This document shows, one piece after another, positions 12,891 through 24,222 of a stretch of 64,000 bases of DNA. How positions within the stretch are numbered: position 1 is the stretch's first letter; each line of letters starts with the position of its first letter. The notes beneath the pieces were generated by a model. That model was not told the DNA's origin. It ran no database searches and saw only the letters and a list, made by a program, of their open reading frames with translations. Origin of the DNA: Megaustenia siamemsis (lineage: Eukaryota; Mollusca; Gastropoda; Stylommatophora; Ariophantidae); NCBI GenBank assembly GCA_032433765.1, contig JAVIAB010000047.1, forward strand, positions 15,789,107 to 15,853,106, read 5' to 3'. A program made the position numbers and the translations under genes.

Positions 12891-13560
12891 AAAAAACTGG
12901 GCTTGAGATCTATCATGAAAAGACTAAAGTCATGAAAAGCTTAGTTCCAACAGATGATAGAATATACATGGAAAACAGTTTAAGAGATTGATCACTTTGA
13001 CTATCTTGGAAGTCACATTGATCGGGAAGGGGATACAAGTAAAGAAATTAGAATAAGAATAGCTAAAGCAGCGAGAAGATGTGGAAATCAAAACTCATCA
13101 GCACAAAAAAACGAATCTTAGACTATTCAAATCAAACGTGCTATCTACCCTTACGTATGCATGTGAGAGCTTGAAAACAAGAGGGATAGAAACAAATATG
13201 AACGCATTAGAAATTAAATGTCTAAGGAAAATACTTGGTATAGTGTGGAACGAATTCAAACCAAACGAGGAAATTAGAGAAATCGCCAATCAAGCACTAA
13301 TATCTTCAGTAATAAAGAAAAGACGATGGTCATATGTTGGACATGTGATGAGATAATAACCGAATAACTAAGCAAGCCCTCACATGGGAAACAACAAGTA
13401 GGAGGAAAAGAGGCCGACACAGAGAGACACTGATAAGAACATTCATCAGCGAGGCAAGGACAGCAGGAATCGGCTCCCTCAATAAGATCGAGATGCTTGC
13501 ACAGAACAGAGACAAATGGCGAGACTTTATAAAACATCTTTACAAGAGTTGAGACTGCTA
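12890..13560 (+). pseudogene. RTE-type LINE 3' coding fragment
   Basis: The plus strand reads DYLGSHIDREGDTSKEIRIR, then LSTLTYACESL, RKILGIVWNEFKPNEEI and SYVGHVMR. After a stop it continues KQALTWETTSRRKRGRHRE and ends ..DKWRDFIKHLYKS. This is the post-RT region of an RTE-like element (YLG...LYG.E.W...GHxxR...R.RGR). It has several frame breaks, is 5' truncated and is not functional. Confidence 0.75.
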
Positions 13561-13746
13561 AAAAAACAATTTAGAAATAGAGAAAGTGTTTCTGGGCCTA
13601 TGGGCCGGTCATGGCTTGAAGGGTCAATAGATAGATCTTACATAAGAGTGAGATAGAAGATTGAAGTGCCGTTCAAAAATGTATCGACCAAATTGTATAC
13701 GTCAGGCATAAATTTGCTTAACAGAACAAAAATGGTACGGTTAAAA

Positions 13747-13813
13747 CTTTACGTAATTAATGGACGACACACATTTAAATGACGTTTCGGCTCAATAGGC
13801 CTTCAGCAGGAAC
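13747..13813 (-). repeat. Penelope-like/hammerhead-type motif and half of an inverted pair
   Basis: On the minus strand, 13781-13810 reads CTGCTGAAGGCC-TATTGA-GCCGAAACGTC. It has the layout of the hammerhead motifs carried by Penelope-like retroelements (CTGANGA, short GGC/GCC stem II, GAAAC). One core A is replaced by C, so it is probably inactive. The adjoining 13747-13770 is a perfect 24-bp inverted match to 14477-14500. Confidence 0.4.
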
Positions 13814-13865
13814 AACAAACAACATACACACAGATATGTAAGTAAATAAAATTAGCTCTCCATAT

Positions 13866-14420
13866 CATCATCATGTGCCATACCGGTTGGCGTAGGCGAT
13901 CATGTCCCTCCATAATCTTCTATCTACAGTGCATCGTATCAGTTCTGTTGTTGACTGTTTTGCATGCCATGACACCAAGCTATCCAGTATTTTCTCTCTT
14001 TGTCGTCCGCGATTTCTCTTCCCTTTTATTTTGCCAGTTGTAACCAAGTATTCCAACTTTCCTCTTCTCATGATGTGCCCGAAAAATGTTGATTGCATCT
14101 TTCTGATGTTTTTTTAAGAGCTCCCTTTTTATGTTGGTCTCTTTGAGAACTTCCTCATTGGTCTTTTTATCTGTCCAGGGAACTTTGAACATTCTTCTAA
14201 GAAATCCAATCTCTGTGGCCTCTAATCGTCTTTTCATTTGTTTGTCTACTGTCCATGATTCGCTTCCATAGGTCAGAATTGGTTCTGTATAGCACCGATG
14301 AACTCTCTCATTTTTATTGACATAGATTTGTTGCATAAGCAATTTTTCATTTTCTGAAATGCTATTTTGGCCTGAGCTATTCTGCTTTTTATTTCTGTGG
14401 TGCATCTTCCATCTGATGTT
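13866..14420 (-). pseudogene. RTE-type LINE 3' fragment with (GAT)n tail
   Basis: The minus strand encodes RVHRCYTEPILTYGSESWTVDKQ, ..GFLRRMFKVPWTDKKTNEEVL, then in another frame FFGHIMRRGKLEYLVTTGKIKGKRNRGRQREKILD and the C-terminus LWRDMIAYANRYGT. The 3' end runs into a short ATGATGATG tail, typical of RTE elements. A frameshift separates the two parts. The same subfamily recurs at 47460-47705 and 54950-55745. Confidence 0.8.
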
Positions 14421-14589
14421 ATTATTGTGCCCTCTACACAGCTAACTAATAATGAAGCGTCTAAAACAAAATGATTGTGTCGTCCATTAATTACGTAAAG
14501 ATTGAACCGTAAATTTTAAAATATTTGTAGTCTTCATTTCTTCTTTACTATCAGCTTTACTGCAGCTTCGCATTGTTATGCATTTCTTT

Positions 14590-14720
14590 GCCTCGACCCC
14601 CTAAATTTGCACATGGAGCAGGCAAATAATTGCAGTGCTGCGGGTAAATCTGATAGCAAGAAGCATGCGGTGGGATGTAACGTGCATTCCTACAAGGTGT
14701 GGTGGCAGTTTTATAAATTA
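14590..14720 (+). repeat. Diverged retroelement fragment, inverted partner of 28580-28735
   Basis: The segment around GATGTAACGTGCATTCCTAC and AAGGTGTGGTGGCAG aligns with the reverse complement of 28660-28715 (TGTAACGTGCAC.TTTATAAGGTATGGTGGAAGC). In both copies the frame reads roughly W.VTC...R.GGSF. The two copies face each other across the whole 38-bp array and its insertions. The family is probably Penelope-like, judging from the hammerhead-type motif beside the right copy. Confidence 0.4.
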
Positions 14721-14730
14721 TAATTATTTT

Positions 14731-14944
14731 CCAGTTCTCTATTTACATTATATCGCTGCTACTTTATGTCTGTTCCCTACTTATATTATACCGCTGATAT
14801 TTTATGTTAGTTCCCTACATACATTATATCGCTGCTACTTTATGTCTGTTCCCTACTTACATTATACCGCTGCTAGTTTATGTTTGTTCCCTACTTACAT
14901 TATACCACTGCTACTTTATGTTTGTTCCCTACATACATTATATC
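14731..14944. repeat. 38-bp minisatellite, left remnant (about 5.6 units)
   Basis: The 38-bp units contain TTTATGT.TGTTCCCTAC and ACATTATA.C.CTGCTAC. The array is interrupted at 14944 by the 3' end of an RTE LINE and resumes at 27189. The last 12 bp, ATACATTATATC (14933-14944), are repeated at 27189-27200 as the LINE target duplication. Confidence 0.93.
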
Positions 14945-15711
14945 TTCTTCTTCTTCTACCTTTTAGCTCCCAGTGGAGCATAGGTCTTCAACAAACACTT
15001 TCCAAGTCGTTCTGTTTTTTGCAATTCTTTTAAGATCATTCCATGTCTTCCCCATCATCTTCATCTCTGCTTCAATCTGTCTTCTCCAAGAATTCCTTGG
15101 TCTTCCTCTTTGTCTTTTCCCCTGGGGATTCCAAAAAAGGGCCTGTTGTGTAATACTCTCAGTTGGTTTCCGTAGTGTGTGTCCTATCCATCGCCATCGT
15201 CTTCGCTGTATTTCTTTATCCACTGGTATTTGACCGGTACATTTCCATAATTCCACGTTTGTGACTTTGTCCTGCCATTTCCATCCCTTTATTCTGCGCA
15301 AGCATCCATTAATGAAAGTCTGTACCTTCGTGATTGTCAATTTTGTTATTCTCCATGTTTCACAGCCATATAATAGAACCGACTTAACATTGGAGTTGAA
15401 AATTTGTATTTTTGTATTTAGCCTAATTTCTTTGGATTTCCATATGTTTCCCAGTGCAATGAAAGCTCCTCTTGCTTTTGATATCCTTATTTTGGTATCG
15501 TTTTCTGTTCCTCCCTCTTTATCTATATTACTGCCCAGATATATATAAGATTGTACGTCTAGTAGAGGTATTTCTCCTAGTTTTATTTGGTTATTGCCAA
15601 CTGCATTAATTCTCATAATGTTGGTCTTATCTCTATTAATCTTTAGTCCTAGCTGTTGTGATCTCTCATCTAATATACTCATTTTATCTTGCATCTGTTG
15701 GTGGCTGTGTG
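14945..15711 (-). pseudogene. Full-length RTE LINE, 3' part (post-RT domain and 3' end)
   Basis: The minus-strand frame 15694-14963 encodes 243 residues: GLKINRDKTNIM, YIYLGSNIDKEGG, VLLYGCETWRITKL, WRWIGHTLRKP, GKRQRGRPRNSWRRQIE and the terminal VEDLCSTGS. The stop is followed almost at once by an (AGA)n-type 3' tail, as in RTE elements. Reading across the foldback insertion, ..FADDIALLSH at 24747-24771 continues as SHQQMQDKM here, so this is the missing C-terminal part of the protein begun at 27125. The post-RT region is intact in itself. Confidence 0.92.
15706..15711. repeat. 6-bp target-site duplication, left copy (TGTGTG)
   Basis: TGTGTG abuts the left end of the palindromic element (AGTAGTATACC) and is repeated at 24741-24746 after the right end (GGTATACTACT). 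Removing the element and one copy restores the LINE reading frame ALLSHSHQQMQ. Confidence 0.85.
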
Positions 15712-16160
15712 AGTAGTATACCAGGAAGGATTTGGATATTATTGTGGCGCTAATTTAACAAAGATATATAGGGCGGCGCGCGGCGCGCATAAAGCGTGTG
15801 GCGCAGGGGGAGTTAACCATGACCGCGCGTGTCCGGATGTTGACCTCTAGTCTCGGTGACCCCGGAAGTGACCTGTTTATGTCTGATGTGTGCTGACTTT
15901 GGAGCGCTTGGTGTACTTGAGCGATAGTGATAGGTTAGTAGATTATACAACATCAATGAAAAACGATCAATATAAAACAGAAGACAAAGATATATTTTAT
16001 TCTTTATTATCTCAATAGGTGTATAACATACATTGATATTATATAACATTACAAACATATTTAGTACACCGAGTAAATATATAGTACAGGGATAACATTT
16101 ATTTATAGCTATGTAGTTGGGTGTCTGCTTAACGTTGTACCATAAATGAAGCATAAGGTG
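15712..16160. repeat. Foldback left terminal region with GGCGC motifs
   Basis: This is the outermost part of the left arm. GGCGC occurs four times between 15746 and 15804, two of them inside a GC-only stretch at 15772-15788, in otherwise AT-rich DNA. The mirror region is 24292-24740. A 113-codon frame reading outward (16154-15813, minus) is identical in the other arm but matches no family I know and has low-complexity composition. Confidence 0.75.
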
Positions 16161-16228
16161 AAACAGTTAGAGATTACTGGTTAGTCTAAGCTGGTAGTGT
16201 AAATATGTTCCTCGGTGTTAGTGGTTCG

Positions 16229-16276
<48 letters not shown>

Positions 16277-16553
16277 TTCTCTCTCTCTCTACTATTCCAG
16301 CCTAGATTTCCTTCCATTGAAACACTTACTCATTCTCTCCATTTATCCATATCATCGCCCCATCCTTCTCTCTCTCGCTCTCTCTCTCTCGCTTTCTCCC
16401 CTATCCTCTCTTAGACTTCTAACCTATCACTCCACCCTCCGCCTCTCTCTTTAGCTCCCCCGCCCTCCCTCATATTTTTAGCGTCCCTCCTATTGTAACA
16501 CTTGATTATTCTCACCATTAATACATAGCATCTCGCCTTCTTTCTCATAGGCT

Positions 16554-16599
<46 letters not shown>

Positions 16600-16659
16600 A
16601 GAGATTACTGGTTAGTCTTAGCTGGTAGTGTAAATATGTTCCTCGGTGTTAGTGGTTCG

Positions 16660-16701
<42 letters not shown>

Positions 16702-16986
16702 TTCTCTCTCTCTCTCTCTCTACTATTCCAGCCTAGATTTCCCTCCATTGAAACACTTACTCATTCTCTCCATCTATCCCTAGCATCGCGCCTTCCTTCT
16801 CTCTCTCTCTCTCTCTCTCTCTCGCTTTCTCCCCTATCCTCTCTTAGACTTCTAACCTATCACTCCACCCTCCGCCTCTCTCTTTAGCTCCCCCGCCCTC
16901 CCTCATATTTTTAGCGTCCCTCCTATTGTAACACTTGATTATTCTCACCATTAATACATAGCATCTCGCCTTCTTTCTCATAGGCT

Positions 16987-17032
<46 letters not shown>

Positions 17033-17092
17033 AGAGATTACTGGTTAGTCTTAGCTGGTAGTGTAAATATGTTCCTCGGTGTTAGTGGTTCG

Positions 17093-17162
<70 letters not shown>

Positions 17163-17231
17163 TTCCAGCCTAGATTTCCCTCCATTGAAACACTTACTCA
17201 TTCTCTCCATCTATCCCTAGCATCGCGCCTT

Positions 17232-17265
<34 letters not shown>

Positions 17266-17425
17266 TTCTCCCCTATCCTCTCTTAGACTTCTAACCTATC
17301 ACTCCACCCTCCGCCTCTCCCTTTAGCTCCCCCGCCCTCCGTCATATTTTTAGCGTCCCTCCTATTGTAACACTTGATTATTCTCACCATTAATACATAG
17401 CATCTCGCCTTCTTTATCATACGAT

Positions 17426-17464
<39 letters not shown>

Positions 17465-17470
17465 ACCTCG
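16161..17470. repeat. Foldback left arm: three 432-bp units with CT microsatellites
   Basis: Units begin AGTTAGAGATTACTGGTTAG near 16164, 16594 and 17028. Each carries two or three (CT)n tracts separated by the same unique pieces (CTATTCCAGCCTAGATTTCC, CACTCCACCCTCCGCCTCTC). The right arm has only two such units (about 23410-24290), which accounts for most of the arm-length difference. Confidence 0.9.
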
Positions 17471-17860
17471 CCTAGCGTTCCGCCTTCAGTCGTATTTTTA
17501 CCTTACCACCAGTGTAACACATTAATAACATTGAATATCAATTACAAAAAGACTTGAAATATCTACTTTTTAAAGAACCAATAAGATAAAAATATGAAAA
17601 ACGAAGGAATAATACACTCGACAAGGCGTAACATACGTACTTTATACACATCACCCATTAATACAACTGAAATTCCTTTAATGATAACCTATCACATCGT
17701 TATGAGCTAAGAGAAAAACAGAAAAAAATTCAACTTACACCGTAAAATATTCCACTACAACACAGACCACTAGACTGAACAGTACTACGAAAATAAACGT
17801 CCGTGAATCAAGCGCGCTTATAACACGAAGTCTCACATCCGACTAGTTTAATCTTGTAAA
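17471..17860. other. Foldback left arm, unique segment
   Basis: This is AT-rich, non-repetitive DNA between the CT units and the 21-bp minisatellite. It is mirrored at about 23010-23400. No coding signal is seen. Confidence 0.6.
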
Positions 17861-18440
17861 TAAAAGTTAGGAGACAAGGGCAGAAACCTAGGAGGCAAGG
17901 GCAGAAACCTAGGAGGCAAGGGCAGAAACCTAGGAGGCAAGGACAGAAACCTAGGAGGCAAGGACAGAAACCTAGGAGACAAGGGCAGAAACCAACGAGG
18001 GAAGGTCAGAAACCTAGGAGGGAAGGTCAGAAACCTAGGAGGCAAGGTCAGAAACCTAGGAGGCAAGGTCAGAAACCTAGGAGGCAAGGGCAGAAACCTA
18101 GAAGGCAAGGACAGAAACCTAGGAGGCATGGTCAGAAACCTAGGAAGGAGGGAAGGTCAGAAACCTAAGAGCAAGGGCAGAAACCTCGGAGCAAGGGCAG
18201 AAACCTCCTAGAAACCTAAGAGGCAAGGGCAGAAACCTAAGAGACAAAGACAGAAAACTAGGAAGCAAAGGCTGAAAACAAGAAGGGAAGGTCAGAAACC
18301 TAGGAGGCAAGGGCAGAAACCTAAGAGGTAAGGGCAGAAACCTAGGAGGCAAGGACAGAAACCTAGGAGGCAAGGACAGAAACCTAGGAGGCAAGGGCAG
18401 AAACCTAAGAGGCAAGGACAGAAAACTAGGAAGCAAAGGC
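17861..18440. repeat. Foldback left arm: 21-bp minisatellite
   Basis: About 27 units contain GAAACCTAGGAGGCAAGG plus three variable bases. Because 21 is a multiple of 3, the minus strand is open as a seven-residue PPRFL repeat over 93 and 119 codons. These frames are identical in the other arm (22375-23026, plus) and are repeat artefacts. Confidence 0.92.
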
Positions 18441-19625
18441 TGTTGGTCAAATCGAAAATATTTTACCCACAGAACACAAAAATATAGGCTCATACTCAAA
18501 AAATCGACCTCAACACCATAAAAAGGTACTCACATAGTCATACTAGTTAGACACATCGAACAGATAGTTACATCCAAAGTCCCAAAAAGAGTGGCCAAAT
18601 CACTAACATTTTACCTCCAGAACACAAAAATGTAGGCTCATACTCAAAAAAGCGACCTCAAAACCATAAAAATCTACTCCCATACTCATACTAGTTAGAC
18701 ACATCGAACAGATAGTTACATCCAAAGTCCCAAATAGTTAGGCCAAATCACTAACATTTTACCTCCAGAACACAAAAAAATTTAGGCTCATATTAAAAAA
18801 GTCGACCTTAAAACTCTACAAATCTACTCTCATACTGATACTAATTAGACACAACGAGCAGATAGTTATATTCAAAGTAAAAAGGTTTGGTAAAATCACA
18901 AATATTTTACCCCCATAACACAAAAATTCAGGCTCATACTCAAAAAGTCGACCTCAAAACAATAAAAATCTACTCACATAGTCATACTAGTTAGACACAA
19001 CGAGCAGGAAGTTATATTCATGGTCCAAAATGTTAGACCAAAACACTAAGATTTTACCACCAGAACACACAAATTTAGGCTCATAATAAAAAAGTCGACC
19101 TAAAAACTCTAAAAAGCTACTCACATAGTCATACTAGTTAGACACAACGAGCAGATAGTTATATTCAAAGTAAAAAAAGTTTGACCAAATACCTTAATAT
19201 TTTACTGCCAGAACACAAAAATGTAGACTCATAAGCAAAAAAAGTCGATCTCAAAACCCTACAAATCTACTCCCATACTCATACTAGTTAGACACATCGA
19301 ACAGATAGTTACATCCAAAGTCCCAAATAGTTAGGCCAAATCGCAAACATTTTACCCCCAGAACACAAAAAAATTTAGGCTCATATTCAAAAAGTCGATC
19401 CCAAAACCATAAAAATCTACTCCCATACTCATACTAGTTAGACACATCGAACAGATAGTTACATCCAAAGTCCCAAATAGTTAGGTCAAATCACTAACAT
19501 TTTACCTCCAGAACACAAAAATGTAGGCTAATGCTCAAAAAGTCGACCTCAAAACTCTAAAAAGCTACTCACATAGTCATAATAGTTAGACACAACGAGT
19601 AGAAAGTTATATTCAAGGTCCAAAA
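18441..19625. repeat. Foldback left arm: about eight 148-bp tandem units
   Basis: Units recur at roughly 148-bp spacing (about 18445, 18594, 18744, 18890, 19031, 19190, 19333, 19482). Landmarks are CCAGAACACAAAAA, TAGGCTCATA, TACT.ATACTAGTTAGACAC and CAGATAGTTA. Mirror at about 21250-22435. Confidence 0.88.
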
Positions 19626-20347
19626 AAAAAAAAAAAACGTTATCTTAGACATCCCCATAGCAAAAAGGTACTTATAACTCACTTTCGAAATTGTTTCCCC
19701 TTACTATTTTTAGGGATACGCCCATAAAATCGGTAAAAATCGTAATTTTCACTCTAGGCATACCCCCAAACTTTATTTTAGACATCCCCATTGCAAAAAT
19801 TTACATAAAAAACCACTTTTATGATTTTACCCCCTTAGCATTTTTTGAGGGTTACGCCCATGAAATCGGTAAAAATCGTACATTTTCACGCTAGGCATAC
19901 CCCAAACTTTATTTTAGACATCCCCATTGCAAAAATTTACATTAAAAACCACTTTTATGATTTTACCCCCTTATCATTTTTTGAGGGTTACGCCCATAGA
20001 ATTGATAAAAATCGTAAATTTATCACGTAGGCTTACCTAAAACTTTATTTTAGACATCCCCACACCAAAAATTTACTTAAAAAGCACTTTTGAAATTGTA
20101 ACCCCCTTACCATTTTTGAGGGTTACGCCCCTGAAATCGATAAAAATCGTTAATTTAGCACGTAGGCTTACCTAAAACTTTATTTTAGACATCCCCACAC
20201 CAAAATTAACTTAAAAATCACTTTTGAAATTGTTACCCCCTTAAAATTTTTGAGGGTTACGCCCCTGAAAGCGATAAAAAATTGAAATATAACCTCAAGG
20301 CATACCTCCCACATAATTTTTGACACCCCTACATATCAAATTCCATA
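19626..20347. repeat. Foldback left arm: about five 135-bp tandem units
   Basis: Units share GAGGGTTACGCCC, CTTTATTTTAGACATCCCCA and AAAATTTAC at about 135-bp spacing. A run of A's at about 19622-19636 marks the boundary with the 148-bp units. Mirror at about 20524-21250. Confidence 0.88.
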
Positions 20348-20523
20348 AAAAAAACAACAAAAAGCTAGTAGTGATGGTGGCTGTGAACTCAACAGAAAAG
20401 TGGAATAACATGCACCGAAATACAATAGATTGGCACCGAAACTGTTTCGGTGCCAAAACATGCACGAGAAGTAGTATGTTAGGGTTCACAGCCACCATCA
20501 CTACTAGCTTTTTGTTGTTTTTT
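20348..20523. repeat. Foldback centre: spacer with nested hairpin
   Basis: The arms end at AGTGATGGTGGCTGTGAA (left, to 20387) and TTCACAGCCACCATCACT (right, from 20484). The spacer of about 96 bp contains TTGGCACCGAAAC (20430-20442), one T, then its exact complement GTTTCGGTGCCAA (20444-20456): a perfect 13-bp stem with a one-base loop near the symmetry centre. Confidence 0.9.
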
Positions 20524-22437
20524 TTTATGGAATTTGATATGTAGGGGTGTCAAAAATTATGTGGGAGGTATGCCTTGAGGTTATATTTCAATTTTTTATC
20601 GCTTTCAGGGGCGTAACCCTCAAAAATTTTAAGGGGGGTAACAATTTCAAAAGTGATTTTTAAGTTAATTTTTGGTGTGGGGATGTCTAAAATAAAGTTT
20701 TAGGTAAGCCTACGTGCTAAATTAACGATTTTTATCGATTTCAGGGGCGTAACCCTCAAAAATGGTAAGGGGGGTTACAATTTCAAAAGTGCTTTTTAAG
20801 TAAATTTTTGGTGTGGGGATGTCTAAAATAAAGTTTAGGTAAGCCTACGTGATAAATTTACGATTTTTATCAATTCTATGGGCGTAACCCTCAAAAAATG
20901 ATAAGGGGGTAAAATCATAAAAGTGGTTTTTAATGTAAATTTTTGCAATGGGGATGTCTAAAATAAAGTTTGGGGTATGCCTAGCGTGAAAATGTACGAT
21001 TTTTACCGATTTCATGGGCGTAACCCTCAAAAAATGCTAAGGGGTAAAATCATAAAAGTGGTTTTTTATGTAAATTTTTGCAATGGGGATGTCTAAAATA
21101 AAGTTTGGGGGTATGCCTAGAGTGAAAATTACGATTTTTACCGATTTTATGGGCGTATCCCTAAAAATAGTAAGGGGAAACAATTTCGAAAGTGAGTTAT
21201 AAGTACCTTTTTGCTATGGGGATGTCTAAGATAACGTTTTTTTTTTTTTTTGGACCTTGAATATAACTTTCTACTCGTTGTGTCTAACTATTATGACTAT
21301 GTGAGTAGCTTTTTAGAGTTTTGAGGTCGACTTTTTGAGCATGAGCCTACATTTTTGTGTTCTGGAGGTAAAATGTTAGTGATTTGACCTAACTATTTGG
21401 GACTTTGGATGTAACTATCTGTTCGATGTGTCTAACTAGTATGAGTATGGGAGTAGATTTTTATGGTTTTGGGATCGACTTTTTGAATATGAGCCTAAAT
21501 TTTTTTGTGTTCTGGGGGTAAAATGTTTGCGATTTGGCCTAACTATTTGGGACTTTGGATGTAACTATCTGTTCGATGTGTCTAACTAGTATGAGTATGG
21601 GAGTAGATTTGTAGGGTTTTGAGATCGACTTTTTTTGCTTATGAGTCTACATTTTTGTGTTCTGGCAGTAAAATATTAAGGTATTTGGTCAAACTTTTTT
21701 TACTTTGAATATAACTATCTGCTCGTTGTGTCTAACTAGTATGACTATGTGAGTAGCTTTTTAGAGTTTTTAGGTCGACTTTTTTATTATGAGCCTAAAT
21801 TTGTGTGTTCTGGTGGTAAAATCTTAGTGTTTTGGTCTAACATTTTGGACCATGAATATAACTTCCTGCTCGTTGTGTCTAACTAGTATGACTATGTGAG
21901 TAGATTTTTATTGTTTTGAGGTCGACTTTTTGAGTATGAGCCTGAATTTTTGTGTTATGGGGGTAAAATATTTGTGATTTTACCAAACCTTTTTTACTTT
22001 GAATATAACTATCTGCTCGTTGTGTCTAATTAGTATCAGTATGAGAGTAGATTTGTAGAGTTTTAAGGTCGACTTTTTTAATATGAGCCTAAATTTTTTT
22101 GTGTTCTGGAGGTAAAATGTTAGTGATTTGGCCTAACTATTTGGGACTTTGGATGTAACTATCTGTTCGATGTGTCTAACTAGTATGAGTATGGGAGTAG
22201 ATTTTTATGGTTTTGAGGTCGCTTTTTTGAGTATGAGCCTACATTTTTGTGTTCTGGAGGTAAAATGTTAGTGATTTGGCCACTCTTTTTGGGACTTTGG
22301 ATGTAACTATCTGTTCGATGTGTCTAACTAGTATGACTATGTGAGTACCTTTTTATGGTGTTGAGGTCGATTTTTTGAGTATGAGCCTATATTTTTGTGT
22401 TCTGTGGGTAAAATATTTTCGATTTGACCAACAGCCT
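20524..22437. repeat. Foldback right arm: 135-bp then 148-bp tandem units
   Basis: This is the reverse complement of 18441-20347. Differences I noticed are one-base homopolymer changes, for example six G's near 20635 against five C's near 20236. A 61-residue open frame (21030-20845) is letter-for-letter the same as its left-arm counterpart (19845-20030). Confidence 0.88.
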
Positions 22438-23407
22438 TTGCTTCCTAGTTTTCTGTCCTTGCCTCTTAGGTTTCTGCCCTTGCCTCCTAGGTTTCTGTCC
22501 TTGCCTCCTAGGTTTCTGTCCTTGCCTCCTAGGTTTCTGCCCTTACCTCTTAGGTTTCTGCCCTTGCCTCCTAGGTTTCTGACCTTCCCTTCTTGTTTTC
22601 AGCCTTTGCTTCCTAGTTTTCTGTCTTTGTCTCTTAGGTTTCTGCCCTTGCCTCTTAGGTTTCTAGGAGGTTTCTGCCCTTGCTCCGAGGTTTCTGCCCT
22701 TGCTCTTAGGTTTCTGACCTTCCCTCCTTCCTAGGTTTCTGACCATGCCTCCTAGGTTTCTGTCCTTGCCTTCTAGGTTTCTGCCCTTGCCTCCTAGGTT
22801 TCTGACCTTGCCTCCTAGGTTTCTGACCTTGCCTCCTAGGTTTCTGACCTTCCCTCCTAGGTTTCTGACCTTCCCTCGTTGGTTTCTGCCCTTGTCTCCT
22901 AGGTTTCTGTCCTTGCCTCCTAGGTTTCTGTCCTTGCCTCCTAGGTTTCTGCCCTTGCCTCCTAGGTTTCTGCCCTTGCCTCCTAGGTTTCTGCCCTTGT
23001 CTCCTAACTTTTATTTACAAGATTAAACTAGTCGGATGTGAGACTTCGTGTTATAAGCGCGCTTGATTCACGGACGTTTATTTTCGTAGTACTGTTCAGT
23101 CTAGTGGTCTGTGTTGTAGTGGAATATTTTACGGTGTAAGTTGAATTTTTTTCTGTTTTTCTCTTAGCTCATAACGATGTGATAGGTTATCATTAAAGGA
23201 ATTTCAGTTGTATTAATGGGTGATGTGTATAAAGTACGTATGTTACGCCTTGTCGAGTGTATTATTCCTTCGTTTTTCATATTTTTATCTTATTGGTTCT
23301 TTAAAAAGTAGATATTTCAAGTCTTTTTGTAATTGATATTCAATGTTATTAATGTGTTACACTGGTGGTAAGGTAAAAATACGACTGAAGGCGGAACGCT
23401 AGGCGAG

Positions 23408-23450
<43 letters not shown>

Positions 23451-23610
23451 AGCGTATGATAAAGAAGGCGAGATGCTATGTATTAATGGTGAGAATAATC
23501 AAGTGTTACAATAGGAGGGACGCTAAAAATATGACGGAGGGCGGGGGAGCTAAAGGGAGAGGCGGAGGGTGGAGTGATAGGTTAGAAGTCTAAGAGAGGA
23601 TAGGGGAGAA

Positions 23611-23644
<34 letters not shown>

Positions 23645-23713
23645 AAGGCGCGATGCTAGGGATAGATGGAGAGAATGAGTAAGTGTTTCAATGGAGGGAA
23701 ATCTAGGCTGGAA

Positions 23714-23783
<70 letters not shown>

Positions 23784-23847
23784 ATAGCGAACCACTAACA
23801 CCGAGGAACATATTTACACTACCAGCTAAGACTAACCAGTAATCTCT

Positions 23848-23903
<56 letters not shown>

Positions 23904-24166
23904 AGCCTATGAGAAAGAAGGCGAGATGCTATGTATTAATGGTGAGAATAATCAAGTGTTACAATAGGAGGGACGCTAAAAATATGAGGGAGGGCGGGGG
24001 AGCTAAAGAGAGAGGCGGAGGGTGGAGTGATAGGTTAGAAGTCTAAGAGAGGATAGGGGAGAAAGCGAGAGAGAGTGAGCGAGAGAGAGAAGGATGGGGC
24101 GATGATATGGATAAATGGAGAGAATGAGTAAGTGTTTCAATGGAAGGAAATCTAGGCTGGAATAGT

Positions 24167-24222
<56 letters not shown>

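Noticed and set aside
15813..16154. 113-codon frame near the foldback tip, identical in the other arm
   Set aside because: There is no recognised domain, it is AT-rich with low complexity, and its identity is explained by the inverted repeat. It is noted in the feature but not called a gene.
17848..18499. PPRFLSL-repeat frames in the foldback arms
   Set aside because: A 21-bp minisatellite read in frame. Identity between arms reflects the palindrome, not protein selection.
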